A stretch of DNA of 64,000 bases from Heliocidaris tuberculata. Lineage: Eukaryota; Echinodermata; Echinoidea; Camarodonta; Echinometridae. Of this stretch, positions 53,359-64,000 are shown in pieces. The notes under the pieces are model-generated. The model was given only the letters and a program-made list of their open reading frames with translations. It did no database searches and had not been told where the DNA came from. The stretch lies in assembly GCA_025618425.1 (NCBI GenBank), contig CM046832.1, positions 59,832,087 to 59,896,086 on the forward strand, in the 5' to 3' direction. How positions within the stretch are numbered: position 1 is the stretch's first letter; the number at the start of each line of letters is the position of its first letter. Position numbers and translations under genes: made by a program.

Positions 53359-56300
53359 CTAGATAAGAGAAAAACAAGATCATTGTAAAAACATTAGCCA
53401 GATAAAGCAAACGATTTCAAAAAAAGACGTAGTGTTAAATTTTCTCCAAAACCATATTTTGTGGGTAATTTGGGTATTTCCAACAAATACGTTTACAAAT
53501 TGAGCTTAGAAAAGAAGAAATACAAAAGTGGTTTTGACTATATGACAGTGGTTGGGGTGTGTGTGTCTTAACAGACTGCACAGAGTGGTGTGTGGCTGGG
53601 CTCGGCAAACATTTCATATGACTGTTGGCTCAAAATGCAAGCAAACTCTGGACATTAAGTTAAATATTTTGCACATCGCTGTTCTCATTGATATGGAGCA
53701 CAAGATAGAATGTATTCATCAAGGTTCGTTCAAGCAGAACTCAATATTCACTTTTAAACTGATCCTACTTGTATCTCAATTAATCTTACCCTCTTGGCCA
53801 TCTTGATCTGTAGTACAGCATAGCTGATGAAGATCTCTTTCAAATCTCTACTCTTCTGTCTTTTGAACCTTTCCACCTCTTTCAGTGCATTGTCAGTGAA
53901 GTCCCTTAAGATGAAAAAAGACCCCAAAATGAATGTTAAGACAATGATACTTTCACCTAGAACATAATTATACATATCTGACTTACAGGTAAATCTGAGA
54001 ATTTAAACAATAGTACACTTAGAGAAAATCAAAACATAACCCCTAAAATGGGCAGAATATCCTGGCTGAGAATTTGAATGCTTGTAGCTCATGGTCAGAA
54101 GTAAGAATAGCCAGTGGCAGAACAAGGGGGTGGGATGGGGAGGAGGAAGGGGGGGGGGGGGAGGGGGGAGGAGGAAGGGGGGAGGGGGTAAGTACTCCCC
54201 TGTCAGAACATTTTCCATACATGTACTTGTCTCCCCCCTCCCCTCATACAGTTCAAAAGTTGAGATATCATAGTTTCAGAAATGAATTTCAGATATTTAA
54301 TGGTAGTTTTTATACCATTAAAATTATACTGAATCAAACTGAATTGATATCTTACTGTATATTTTGCTTGGCTCTCTCCACAGAATCCTCAGCATCTGTG
54401 ATCTGATCCGAGACCAATTTGGCCCTAGATTCTCTGGTCTCGGCATTCTCTTGACCAAACAGCTTGGACGTCATCCCTCGGAATGAGAACGCCTTCTGAG
54501 GTGCTTTCCCCTGATGATACACACAAATTGAAATAGAAATTAATTTTCTACTTTAATATGCTCATCTTATTTAGCCTCTATACATGCCTACTGATAATTT
54601 TTTGATAATAAATCATTTTCACTCAAACTTGGATGCAAGAGGTTCACATCCACCAAAGTTTGCTTCTCAGAAGGCCCATCCATACTGTTTGGATTAGCTA
54701 CATGTAACAAGAAATATCTCATTCCATTTTTTTTTTTTTTTTGTAAATGCAGTTTGTTCTAGCTTTTCAAGTCATACAGATTTACTCAGAATACAGAGCA
54801 ATTTTGTTTCTGTTTTAGATATATAGACAACTCCCAAGCAGCCATTCTACTCATAACACATTATGTAAAGATCTGACAGTGACATATATCCTTATTACTT
54901 TACTCATTCAGGTAGACTAAACTTCACAACTAACTTGTCGCTACTTTGTATCAAATAAAGGCAAATGATAATTGAGAACATTATGGCCTCTGTATAGTAT
55001 TATCCATCTTGTGTTTCTCAACTGGTCACTGAAAACACATCTTTTTTTCCTCCACCATTTACAAAATTTACCGTCTGTAATGATTCTTGGCAAACTGAGC
55101 CCAGGAAATTAGATTACTCTACAAGGAGGGCATGCACAGTCATACCCACCATTTTATGACAACAATCTCAGCAGTATACAGTCTTTCAAGGATTCCTCAA
55201 GATACTATCACAAAAAGCTTTCAATTTACACATCCTCTACCGACTTTAAGGGCATACAAACAATGTGGACTTTGTTTTGTTTTTCCTATGCAGGAAGGTC
55301 ATGTACACACGAAATACGAAAATGTAGTGTCATTTTGTTCATATTTTTGATAAAGAAAACTGCTAAAAGACTATCAATTTGAAATCTTTTAGGGGGGGGG
55401 GTAAGGCAAACAAAACATAGATATAATATAATATATAATATTGATTTAATCTGTTGAGTAATTCAAGCAATTTGTAATATTAGAGATAATTTCATACTTG
55501 ATTGGAGAATACTTGACAAGTAAGAATATATTGCATCATATACAGCCATGGAAAAAATTATTAGATGAGTTCCTTTTAAAGGCTATATGGCAAGTGTTGG
55601 CTAAACCAGTAATTGAATTTTCAGAGTGATTTCTCCCAGCAAACTAATAATGAGTACATTACTACTTCCCAAAACTACTAACTTGTGCAATAATCAACCT
55701 CTTAGACAATTACCGCCAGGGTAATTACCCCTAGGACAACTAACTCTGGACAATTATCGCTAAAGGACAATTACATTTACGGGCACCCCAACGGATAGAT
55801 AGCTCAGAACAACTAACAGAATGTAAATATCCTAGATGCTAACTTTCTGCAGGGATATTCTCCATGGGTAAGGGTTTTGGAAAAAATGTCCTGACAGAAG
55901 AGGTCTGGGGATAATTGTCCAGGAGGTATGCCTGACAGTTTGTTCAGTTCTTGGTAGAAAATTGCTATATTTGATGATAGCAGCCATGCTTTGTGGCATG
56001 CTGTCCACAAGGTGTTGCATTTTTTTCTCCTCATGGCAGATCATTCATGCTGCAAGAATGTTTTCTTGTTTCATAAAATTAATTTTCTAATACCTTTAAT
56101 TTTTATGTCACACATAATGGTCTCACTAGAATAATGAGCAGACCATGGTGCTCAGACCAAGAGAAGTAACACTTGAAATTTATCCTCTCAGATATTTACA
56201 GTCTATTAGGTGCTCCAAAACTCTTTCTCATAGGAACAAGTGAATGAGTAAATTACGCAATGCGTAATAAATGTCCCCGCCGGAAGTGCAGATCTGTGGA

Positions 56301-58216
56301 AATTAACCAGCCTGAACCTTAAAACTTCAGTGAAAAACTTTAGTGAATAAAATAATAATGTTACTGCATGCAAAAGAAGAGAATACCAACAATGCATGTA
56401 TACAACTGAAATATAAAACATGAAAACATTATGAACCTTCAGCCATTTTGAATAAATTTGCATAAATTTGCATGAATAATGAATTTCAAAATTCTGTGTA
56501 GAAGTTTGGAAGCCCCCACCCAGCCGTATCAGATAAAACAATCGGAATAAAAATCCGATGTGAAATAGAGAAGTAGCATTTTTCGTCAATTTTGAATAAA
56601 TTTGCATAAATTTGCATAATTAATGAATTTCAAAATTCTGTGTAGAAGTTTGGAAGCCCCCACCCAGCCCTATCAGATAAAACAATCGGAATCAAAATCC
56701 GATGTGAAATAGAGGAGAAGTAGCATTTTTCGTCAATTTTGAATAAATTTGCATAAATTTGCATAATTAATGAATTTCAAAATTCTGTGTAGAAGTTTGG
56801 AAGCCCCCACCCAGCCCTATCAGATAAAACAATCGGAATCAAAATCTGATGTGAAATAGAGGAGAAGTAGCATTTTTCGTCAATTTTGAATAAATTTGCA
56901 TAAATTTGCATAATTAATGAATTTCAAAATTCTGTGTAGAAGTTTGGAAGCCCCCACCCAGCCCTATCAGATAAAACAATCGGAATCAAAATCTGATGTG
57001 AAATAGAGGAGAAGTAGCATTTTTCGTCAATTTTGAATAAACTTGCATAAATTTGCATAATTAATGAATTTCAAAATTCTGTGTAGAAGTTTGGAAGCCC
57101 CCACCCAGCCCTATCAGATAAAACAATCGGAATCAAAATCGGCCAAGAAATGACGGAGAAGTAGCATTTTCTAACATTTGAGCACACACGGACAGACGGA
57201 CGGACCGACGGACACACACACACGCACACACACACGCACACACGTACGGAGCCCGTTTCATAGTCCCCTCGCGAACTTCGTTCGGCGGGGACAAAAAAGG
57301 GGTGTGGCAATTGTCTGGGGAAATTTGTCTGAGACAATTTGTCCTGGCTGTAGTCGTCCTAGTGGTAACTGTCCTGGGGTAACTGCCACAGGGGTAATTG
57401 TTCTAGTTAGTACATGCAGTAGTCCATTCATCATGAATTAGCTGTTGATAATCAGTTTCCAACTTCCATAGACAATGGCCTTAACACTACTCATATGCCC
57501 TCCAATGGAGCTGGTCTAATAATTTTGTCCAGGGCTGTATATGCAATCTGACATTTGTTTCTGCAAATCCCTATGGCTGATAGGCTCATTGAGAAGAATT
57601 ACCACAGGAGTGGTTTGGGTGCAAATTCCAAAACTAATTTTTGAGAAAGGATTGCTTTGCCTTCAATTACTGTAAAAAAAAAATGGCAGAGCTTTATTTT
57701 TTTCACTTTTTTTTATTTAGTTTTTTTTTTTTTTTTTTTTTTAAATGGAGGGGGGATTTCTTGTCAACCATGCCCAAGGCTGATGCTCAGCTGTGCAGAT
57801 GGCAAACAAAGACTTTCTTTAAACTGACTCTATTTGATCTTGCCCATGCCTTCCTCCATCTCAGTGCAATTTATTTTGGATATCCCTTGGGCTGCATCAA
57901 AGATGACAATTTCTTGGCAATCGATGGGGAAATAACTAACTATGCTCATGTGGATATCCCTCTATGCCATCTTCTTGGGGAGGAAGATTCAATTTGCTCT
58001 TTCATATCACTTTAGACATCCTCGTAAGGTCTTCATTTTGCTTTTGCTCAGTATCGTAAAAATGATGAGGACAGTCAAAACTTGTTGATGGATGAATTTG
58101 GTTAAAAAGGGTGAATTTGGGCGTAAGACTAGATTACGAGTTGAGGTGGATGAAAATGTCTTTGGAGCATAGTGATGCTGCCAGTAACAGTCGTATGACA
58201 CAGTACATCTTCTCAT

Positions 58217-58251
<35 letters not shown>

Positions 58252-61200
58252 CTTGCCTGGATTTTTCTGTCCTGATCTGTCTTTGTATGTCTGTTTGTCT
58301 GTCTTTCTCTTCTGTCTGCTTTGATAATCTGTCCCTGTCTATCTCACTCTGTCTTTATGTGAGTCTCTGTCTTTCTAAGTCTTTCTTTGCATTCCTATTA
58401 TTCCCTATCTTTAATTCTGTACTTGTAAAAAATTTATTGTCACTGTCTCTAAACAACATGCATATCTAGATCATTCGATTTCTCTCTCTTATTAAATACA
58501 ATATTAATAGCAAGCTCATTCCAATCTCATATTTAAGTGCTTGAAGTAGCCAGTTCTTACAGTTAGTTGGTCTTTCTGAAGCTTCTTGGAGCTCAACAAA
58601 TCCTCACATCTCTCCAGCTCAAACTGTAGAATCTCTTGTTTCCTACATACTGCCCTGAAAACAAAAACAAAAATAAACAATTATACTGGTAACACAATTT
58701 TTTTATAAAAGTAAGATGGAGAACTGTCAAAGGATTTACAAAATACTGCGTTGTTTTTGTCCAAGAAATTGGAGTGATTTTGAACACTTTACTCTTGTTC
58801 ATCTGACTGTACCTAACACACTGGATTGGTTTTACATTGTCTTTTCAAATGTTAAATTAGTAACTGCTTCTCTCTGTACTTACTTAAGCGAGTCAGCAAA
58901 ATATATGTATTCTTTGAGTTGGTCAGCTATCTGCTCCTCTTCTGCCATATAGTCATCTATATAATCTTTGTACCTAGAAACGAATTACCAAGATAATAAT
59001 ATGAATGATCATATAATATAACTGTTACTTGTTGAGAGTGCATTGCCAATTCATAGATTAGCAAAGTGCTGCTGGAGATGTGAAATGCAGAGCTGCGTGT
59101 AGTAGCTTCAAGTTGCAATTGTATAATCGCACAGACCCTCTCTTGTACTAGCTGGGGTAGGGGGTGTGGTTGCTTGAGCTGTACTTGTATTTTACTCAAA
59201 GAAAAACAATGGGCTATTAATGCTGGACAGGTAAGTACCAAACTTGGGCTTCCCAGACTGGCCTATTCCTCTTGCACAAACTGTTTAATACAATGAAGCA
59301 TACATTACAAATACAAAAAATAACAACAAAACTTTTTTTTCTATCATTGCCAGTCGAAATATGAGAAAGAACTTGCTGACCTTCCCATTACCTGATTCAT
59401 ATTTTAGTACTATAAAACACTCTACTATGAAAAATTCTTTTTACTAATGTTCTGCAATACAGTGCTCTTTCTTGTTGCGTTATAGCTATGAACTGTAATT
59501 TTAGAGTGGATATAAACACTCTGAGCAATGTTTTTTTGTAAATTTAAAATAATGTGACAGAACTCAGTCATCTGAAGAATAAAAAAAATGTCTGGTAACG
59601 AGAGGGTTAAAGATTGAATCCTGATCAATGGCATAGTTACAGGGGGGGGGCATGTGCCTCCCAAATGAAATAGCAAAAAAAAAAAAAAAAAAGGAGAGAG
59701 AGAGAGAGAGAGAGAGAAAGAAAGAGAGGGGGAAGGCAAAGCAAGAAATAGATTACACCCCCTTCCAAACCCCAATCATTTGATGGCCTTGTTCTCCCGC
59801 ATTTCTTCTTCTTTTTCCTTGGGTACAACTGCCTCCTTCGATTCTGAAGATTATTGCAGTTTTTTTCTATGGTACCACTTCTAGTTGTGTATTACAGGCG
59901 CACTATACACCGGGTTGACATCCTACTCTTTGCAAGAAGTGCAGCGTATTAATCCACTATGTAAAATTACACCACTGATTCTGATACACTGGAGATTTTT
60001 AAATTGTACACAATCATTCCTGCTTCACTTCCTGCTTCATTGATATATCGTCTGTTTGGAGCCAGAAGAGCATTAACTCATATACTTAACACAGAGTTAA
60101 CGCCCTTCTGGCTCTCAACAGAGGATATACATCTTTGATAATATTTCTTGATAGTACATTCTATTGTTTCACTACTCACACATCCATATGATGGCCAGCA
60201 CTCTGCAGGCCGTCTCCCATCTCTTGCTCGATGCCGCTCCACTCACTGAAGACACGCCCATAGTTACCATGAATCTTGTGTAGTCCGTATAGTCGGTCTG
60301 ATAGCCTCTGGAAAAGTGATTGGGAATATGCTCATGAATATTCATAGATGATGACATCCTTTCTCCATTAATACGGCACTTCATGTACCGAGGTTACCTT
60401 TTCCTGCCTATATTGTGTCATAAAACGAAAACTTGGGCAGAAAATATAATCCTTTATCATGATCCAGCATGAACCAGCACAATTCTGCATATTGTGTATT
60501 GAAAGTGATCTGAACATCGAATTTATAATATCTCTGCATATTCTAAATATGCTTCTGACTGTATTAATATGTATGAATCCAGCATCTACAGGCATAAGCA
60601 CATTTGTATAATGTATACTTACAGATCTAATTTTCAGTATCGATGTGACATTATTCTGTAGTTCAGTGGCATAGTTCTTGAGTTCTTCAAATTGTCTGAA
60701 AATGAAGATACAAAAATAATGATTTACAAGCAAAAGGCCTAGCTTGTAACAGCAATAATCAGAGTAATCAATAAATACAAAATGATCCCATTTAGACAAT
60801 TAACAACTTCTGAAAAGCTTTCTACTTGAAATAAACTGAGCACAAATGTGACAAACAATATGAAAAACAAAGGCAATTGATCCAGTGATTTAAATAATTT
60901 TTTCAAACTCTTGTTTGCGTATTACTACTATTTGAACAGAAATTGAATGTTCAAACTGATGGAAGAAAATAAATGTTAATATGAAGAAAAAATGAAATAT
61001 TGTTCATAGGCATTCTGCACCAAGCAATTCACAACAGATAATCATAATGCATACAGACACAAATGCATAACTAGTAAAACTGAAAACTGTCTCCCTTGGA
61101 ATTTGTAATCAGCAATCAAAGGGCATCCATAATATCTCTCTATTTCTTCTGTTTTTCAATGTCTGTACTGTTTCCCCTTGTTTCTCTAATACCACACTAC

Positions 61201-62411
61201 TAAATGTCAAATCATCATGGGTTTGGCAATACAGAAGACTGCATACACTCAAGAAATAGGGATAATTTTGCATGAGAAAACAAGGATACAACCTCCAAAT
61301 TGGACTTCCCATGACATTGTAATAAAAACAACATTAAAGGGCACTTAACATACATAAAAGGAGATATTTGTAAGAGTTCCTATTTGGGAGGAAATTACAT
61401 TCAAACTCATATCTACTGATTCTTCCTTTCTTTTGAGCTTCCCCAAATACATATACATTGGCACTTTTAACAGTTATATTACCTCCTTTCGTATTTCCTC
61501 ATAAATTGTGTTTTGCATCAATATTCAGAAATTCATTTGGATGTAATAACAAACCCCTTGAGCAACAGAGAAAAAAATAATACTATACTCTAACTACCCT
61601 GATAAAACACACTTTAGTTTACCTGTTTGGCTTCTTGAGTCTAAATGAGGCACTCAGGCTTTTGAGGCGAGAATCTTGCTGTTGGTTTCAAGAAAAGTAA
61701 AGGACATTAAATAAAAATCAGCCAGAAGAGTATAATTATCCTACAGTCAACTTTGATCCATACACACTCATCAATGCAATAAACATAAACCATTACATCA
61801 AATAAATACATATAAATGGTTAGTCTAGTTAGCTCATATCCTCAATTTGAATAAAATTCCATTTTTGGCATTTAATGAAGTTCAATTGTGCTTCAGAAAA
61901 TTCACCATACATTAAAATAATGCCCTGCCCTCCACCCCCCCCCCCAAAAAAAGTATTTTTAATGAAAGAATTAAAGAGAAGCTGTGCTCAGGTATCTAAC
62001 ATTGTACCTACAGAAAGGTTTTTAAAAAAGGGCTGGGTCAAAATGGGTTACATTAATAATTCATGAAACCCATTAAACACATCATTTTTGCTAAGATTAA
62101 AATAACCCCTTGATGAACGTTTACAAAAGTAGTTTTTACACTGAAATATTCAATCACTGTGACAGCTTCCTGCAGAGTGGCAGGGAAACTGTCTCTTAGC
62201 CCCTTCTAACCTTGATTTGGAAGCCAGTGGAATGGACCCTCTCCTTCCAGCCCTCTGCATCCTGCAGGAATCCATGAAACAGATCATCCTGACATAGCAA
62301 CGGGTGGGCGGCAACCCTCTGCAGGAACCCCTCCAGAGCGACCCGACGACGCTCCACAAAGTCCGCATCAAAGTTATCTACGGTAGACAGCTGCTGCCAC
62401 ATCGCCATCAT
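53311..62411 (-). CDS. SNX4: Sorting nexin-4, 3' nine coding exons (5' part outside the window)
   Basis: SNX4 is a PX-BAR sorting nexin that binds PI3P on early endosomes and drives tubular recycling (transferrin receptor) and autophagy-related sorting. Exons in transcript order: 62411-62211, 61678-61623, 60695-60623, 60307-60180, 58973-58884, 58654-58561, 54510-54356, 53904-53790 and 53358-53311. All junctions are GT-AG and in phase, giving 319 residues that match human SNX4 from about residue 140 to its end. Clear matches are DFVERRRVALEGFLQRVAAH (end of PX), YGRVFSEWSGIEQEMGDGLQ then SAGHHMDV, GMTSKLFGQE, RQKSRDLKEIFISYAVLQI and the C-terminus VWTNTKECFDKM. The N-terminal 130 or so residues, with most of the PX domain, lie beyond 64000. 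Confidence 0.96.
53790..53904 (-). CDS. SNX4: SNX4 exon (BAR helix)
   Basis: It encodes DFTDNALKEVERFKRQKSRD, then LKEIFISYAVLQIKMAKR. It corresponds to human DIERFKEQKNRDLKEALISY. Confidence 0.97.
54125..54192 (+). repeat. G-rich (GGGGGGAGGAGG) tract with G-quadruplex potential
   Basis: Multiple G runs of four or more separated by A or T on the plus strand, in the SNX4 intron upstream of exon 53790-53904. It is C-rich on the transcribed sense (minus) strand. Confidence 0.7.
54356..54510 (-). CDS. SNX4: SNX4 exon
   Basis: It encodes GKAPQKAFSFRGMTSKLFGQ, then ENAETRESRAKLVSDQITDA and ERAKQNIQ. Human has FSLKGMTTKLFGQETPEQRE here. Confidence 0.97.
56270..57293. mobile_element. 1-kb element with TGTCCCCGCCG ends and about 147-bp tandem repeats
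   Basis: The left end is TGTCCCCGCCGGAAGTGC and the right end, reversed, is TGTCCCCGCCGAACGAAGTT. Between 56440 and 57160 about five units of some 147 bp repeat, each with TTTGCATAAATTTGCATAAT, AATTCTGTGTAGAAGTTTGG and CCCCCACCCAGCCCTATCAG. A (GACG)n/(CACA)n stretch lies at 57184-57245. No coding frame; the Cys/Val-rich and Thr/His-rich frames are artefacts of the repeat. Confidence 0.8.
57294..58560. other. SNX4 intron sequence with low-complexity tracts
   Basis: Poly-T at about 57721-57742 and (CT)n at about 58220-58250 run into imperfect CTGTCTTT repeats. A GGTAACTGTCC-like degenerate repeat lies at 57310-57400. No exon seen. Confidence 0.5.
58561..58654 (-). CDS. SNX4: SNX4 exon
   Basis: It encodes AVCRKQEILQFELERCEDLL, then SSKKLQKDQLT, matching human AVCRKHELMQYDLEMAAQDL and ASKKQQCEELV. 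Confidence 0.97.
58884..58973 (-). CDS. SNX4: SNX4 exon
   Basis: It encodes YKDYIDDYMAEEEQIADQLK, then EYIYFADSLK, matching human IDDILEDEEHYADQLKEYLF. Confidence 0.97.
59636..59725. repeat. Poly-G, poly-A and (GA)n tract
   Basis: Ten or so G, then about 18 A, then (GA)n and (GAAA)n. The minus-strand Leu/Ser/Phe-rich frames across it are artefacts. Confidence 0.85.
60180..60307 (-). CDS. SNX4: SNX4 exon
   Basis: It encodes RLSDRLYGLHKIHGNYGRVF, then SEWSGIEQEMGDGLQSAGHH and MDV. It is the best-conserved exon, nearly identical to human. Confidence 0.98.
60623..60695 (-). CDS. SNX4: SNX4 exon
   Basis: It encodes QFEELKNYATELQNNVTSIL, then KIRS; human RFTDLKHYSDELQSVISHLL. Acceptor TTTTCAG, donor GTAAGT. 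Confidence 0.95.
61623..61678 (-). CDS. SNX4: SNX4 exon
   Basis: It encodes QDSRLKSLSASFRLKKPNR; human ADSRLKALNATFRVKNPDK. Acceptor CCAACAG, donor GTAAAC. Confidence 0.95.
62211..62411 (-). CDS. SNX4: SNX4 exon (end of PX domain)
   Basis: It encodes MMAMWQQLSTVDNFDADFVE, then RRRVALEGFLQRVAAHPLLC, ending VHSTGFQIK. Human has LSADNMDPDFVERRRIGLEN and SHPILC. The Met at the start is internal: a CCTCCACAG acceptor precedes it and phase 0 is kept. Confidence 0.97.
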
Positions 62412-64000
62412 CTGTGGAGGATGAGAGAGGTTACCATGACAATTTAAAGAAATCTTCAAATTACAATATGTCCATCATCTATGGAGCTGAAGTAAACATA
62501 ATGTGACACTGCTAGCAAAACAATGTACAGGGGAGCAGAGAGCGATTCTGCTCTGGAAATCTTTAAAAGAGGTCTGGTGGTAAAGAAAGAAAATACATAT
62601 ATTGCAAAGGAATCTCCTATGAGAGAAAATCCTGGAAGAGCTACTGTGAGCAAAAATGTATTTTGTGCACTAAATACTGAACATTAAGTAGGATGCAACT
62701 TTGGGATTCCAGGTAAATGATTTATTTTTATCTGGCACTCCTTTCACATCTCACGGCCATCTTGAAAAAAATATCAAAAATTGAAGATATCATATGCTTA
62801 CTCAATGAACATATTACCCATCCTTTTTAATGGACTTAATTATTCATTTCACTTTCCCTAATTGTCTTCTCCAATAGACTTAAAAGACAAAATCATAAAT
62901 TTTACAAAAATATAAGCAATAACATATTGAAAACATTATTTTACACAAAGACTATATGGAAAGAATTTTGGGAAAATATAATTTGAGCAGCATATGCAGA
63001 TCACATTCTAGGCTTTCTAGCAAAACCCTAGTTTATAAAATTTCACTTTAAACATTTGAGAAATGCAGACACAAACTTGAGTGATATCATATGGCAATGG
63101 CTACTTTTTACAATTCTCTGACTCATACCATGTAATAGATTGTGTGTATTTTCCATTAGAAGGCCATGATCTTGCCTTTCCCTTGGGATCTTCTTTTTAT
63201 TATTGAATGATGGATAAAAAACTCTGAGCTGTTGCCAATTTAATAGGTGGCGGCGGGTCCAGGGGGCATGAGCCACCCCTACCCCCCTCCCCCCAACAAA
63301 ACTCAATCCGGCATTTCTTAAGTACATTATAAGTACTGAAAGAAAATGTAAGCCTTTATTGTGCCCCCACAGCAAGTTAGATGAAAAAGTCCCAAGGGGC
63401 ACCTGAAAATGATAAAAACCCCTTTTCTCTTTTTCTACACTCGTCAGAGAATTTTGTAGTATGAAAGGCCTCCAACAAATAAATACCTGAAGGGTGTGGT
63501 ATGACATGCAAACATTTTTTTCTTTTCTCCTTTGCCTTTTTGGTTATCCCTCATTTTCAACAACTAACATCTCTATCTGTCAAGATTTCCACCTACATGT
63601 AGGTTTCAACAACTATAGCACAGACTGTGCATGTGTGAAATTTATTCAAGTTGACATGAATCATCCTAAGGCCATAGCAGAGTAAAATGCGATCAATAAT
63701 ACAAAAGTGATCAAGTGTACATAAAACTGCATCATTTACATAATGTACATTTCATGGGCACACTGCTAATATTACACGGAGTCAGTCTTATTCCTTTAAT
63801 ATCTGCATGTAGTACATGTATATTAACCTTTACCTAAAGCTCCAAATACAAGATAATACATTATCTCCCCTTGCTCAGACTCATCCAAATGCCATGACAT
63901 TTGATCATACTTCTTGTAAATCATGCTTCAAGAACAGTTCTAACAAGAATATCATTCACACTTTCTCCCTGAGATTTCCACACACCCTTCCATGCAAAAC
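62412..64000 (-). other. SNX4: SNX4 intron to the right edge
   Basis: No further SNX4 exon (the rest of the PX domain) is recognisable, so the upstream exons lie outside. It contains C/A-rich low-complexity at about 63270-63295; frames near 63043-63507 are not supported. Confidence 0.5.

Noticed and set aside
54003..54273. Pro-rich and Gly-rich frames at the G-rich tract
   Set aside because: They are direct translations of the (GGGGGGAGG)n run in an SNX4 intron.
62409..62411. Met codon at the start of the 62211-62411 frame as the SNX4 start
   Set aside because: A splice acceptor precedes it, and human SNX4 has another 130 or so residues upstream.

Overview
The window is gene-sparse nuclear DNA of an invertebrate animal. 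It is AT-rich, with long introns, kilobase-scale untranslated or intergenic stretches, GT-AG splice sites, TTAGGG-type telomeric repeats inside the chromosome, and a very dense load of small foldback and MITE-type DNA transposons. The protein homologies and the repeat style suggest a marine invertebrate, possibly an echinoderm such as a sea urchin. That placement is inference only.

Four host genes are visible. (1) 555-1290 (+): the last two coding exons of an unidentified protein with an NPF motif and acidic tail. (2) 9134-20908 (+): HIBADH, mitochondrial 3-hydroxyisobutyrate dehydrogenase of valine catabolism, with a candidate presequence exon and six catalytic exons. (3) 25279-47642 (-): IGBP1 (alpha4/TAP42-like regulator of PP2A-type phosphatase catalytic subunits), complete in eight coding exons. 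(4) 53311-62411 (-): SNX4, the last nine coding exons (end of PX domain plus BAR domain); its 5' exons lie beyond the right edge. HIBADH converges on IGBP1, and IGBP1 and SNX4 are in tandem. Nothing suggests the genes share a pathway; they are housekeeping neighbours.

The rest is largely mobile DNA. HIBADH intron 1 (9.2-16.4 kb) is a nest of elements, several with readable target-site duplications, and it contains a duplicated repeat that serves as an empty-site control for one insertion. IGBP1 introns hold a broken HECT-type ubiquitin ligase gene (28.5-29.4 kb), a LINE C-terminus (31.0-31.4 kb) and foldback arrays (34.1-36.3 kb). The most notable object is an 8-kb element at 36310-44321 inside IGBP1 intron 1. 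It has imperfect terminal inverted repeats, an 8-bp near-perfect target duplication, a frameshifted ISXO2/Merlin-type DDE transposase with an unusual basic Ser/Pro-rich tail, a second intact upstream ORF, inverted subterminal ACTAAATAAATG boxes and duplicated exon-like cassettes. The right third (47.8-64 kb) is the spacer between IGBP1 and SNX4 plus SNX4 introns, with one 1-kb element of about 147-bp tandem repeats at 56.3-57.3 kb.

Two host exons show possible one-base problems: HIBADH exon 1 does not match exon 2 in phase, and the conserved IGBP1 tail is out of frame at a G run. Either could be sequence error.
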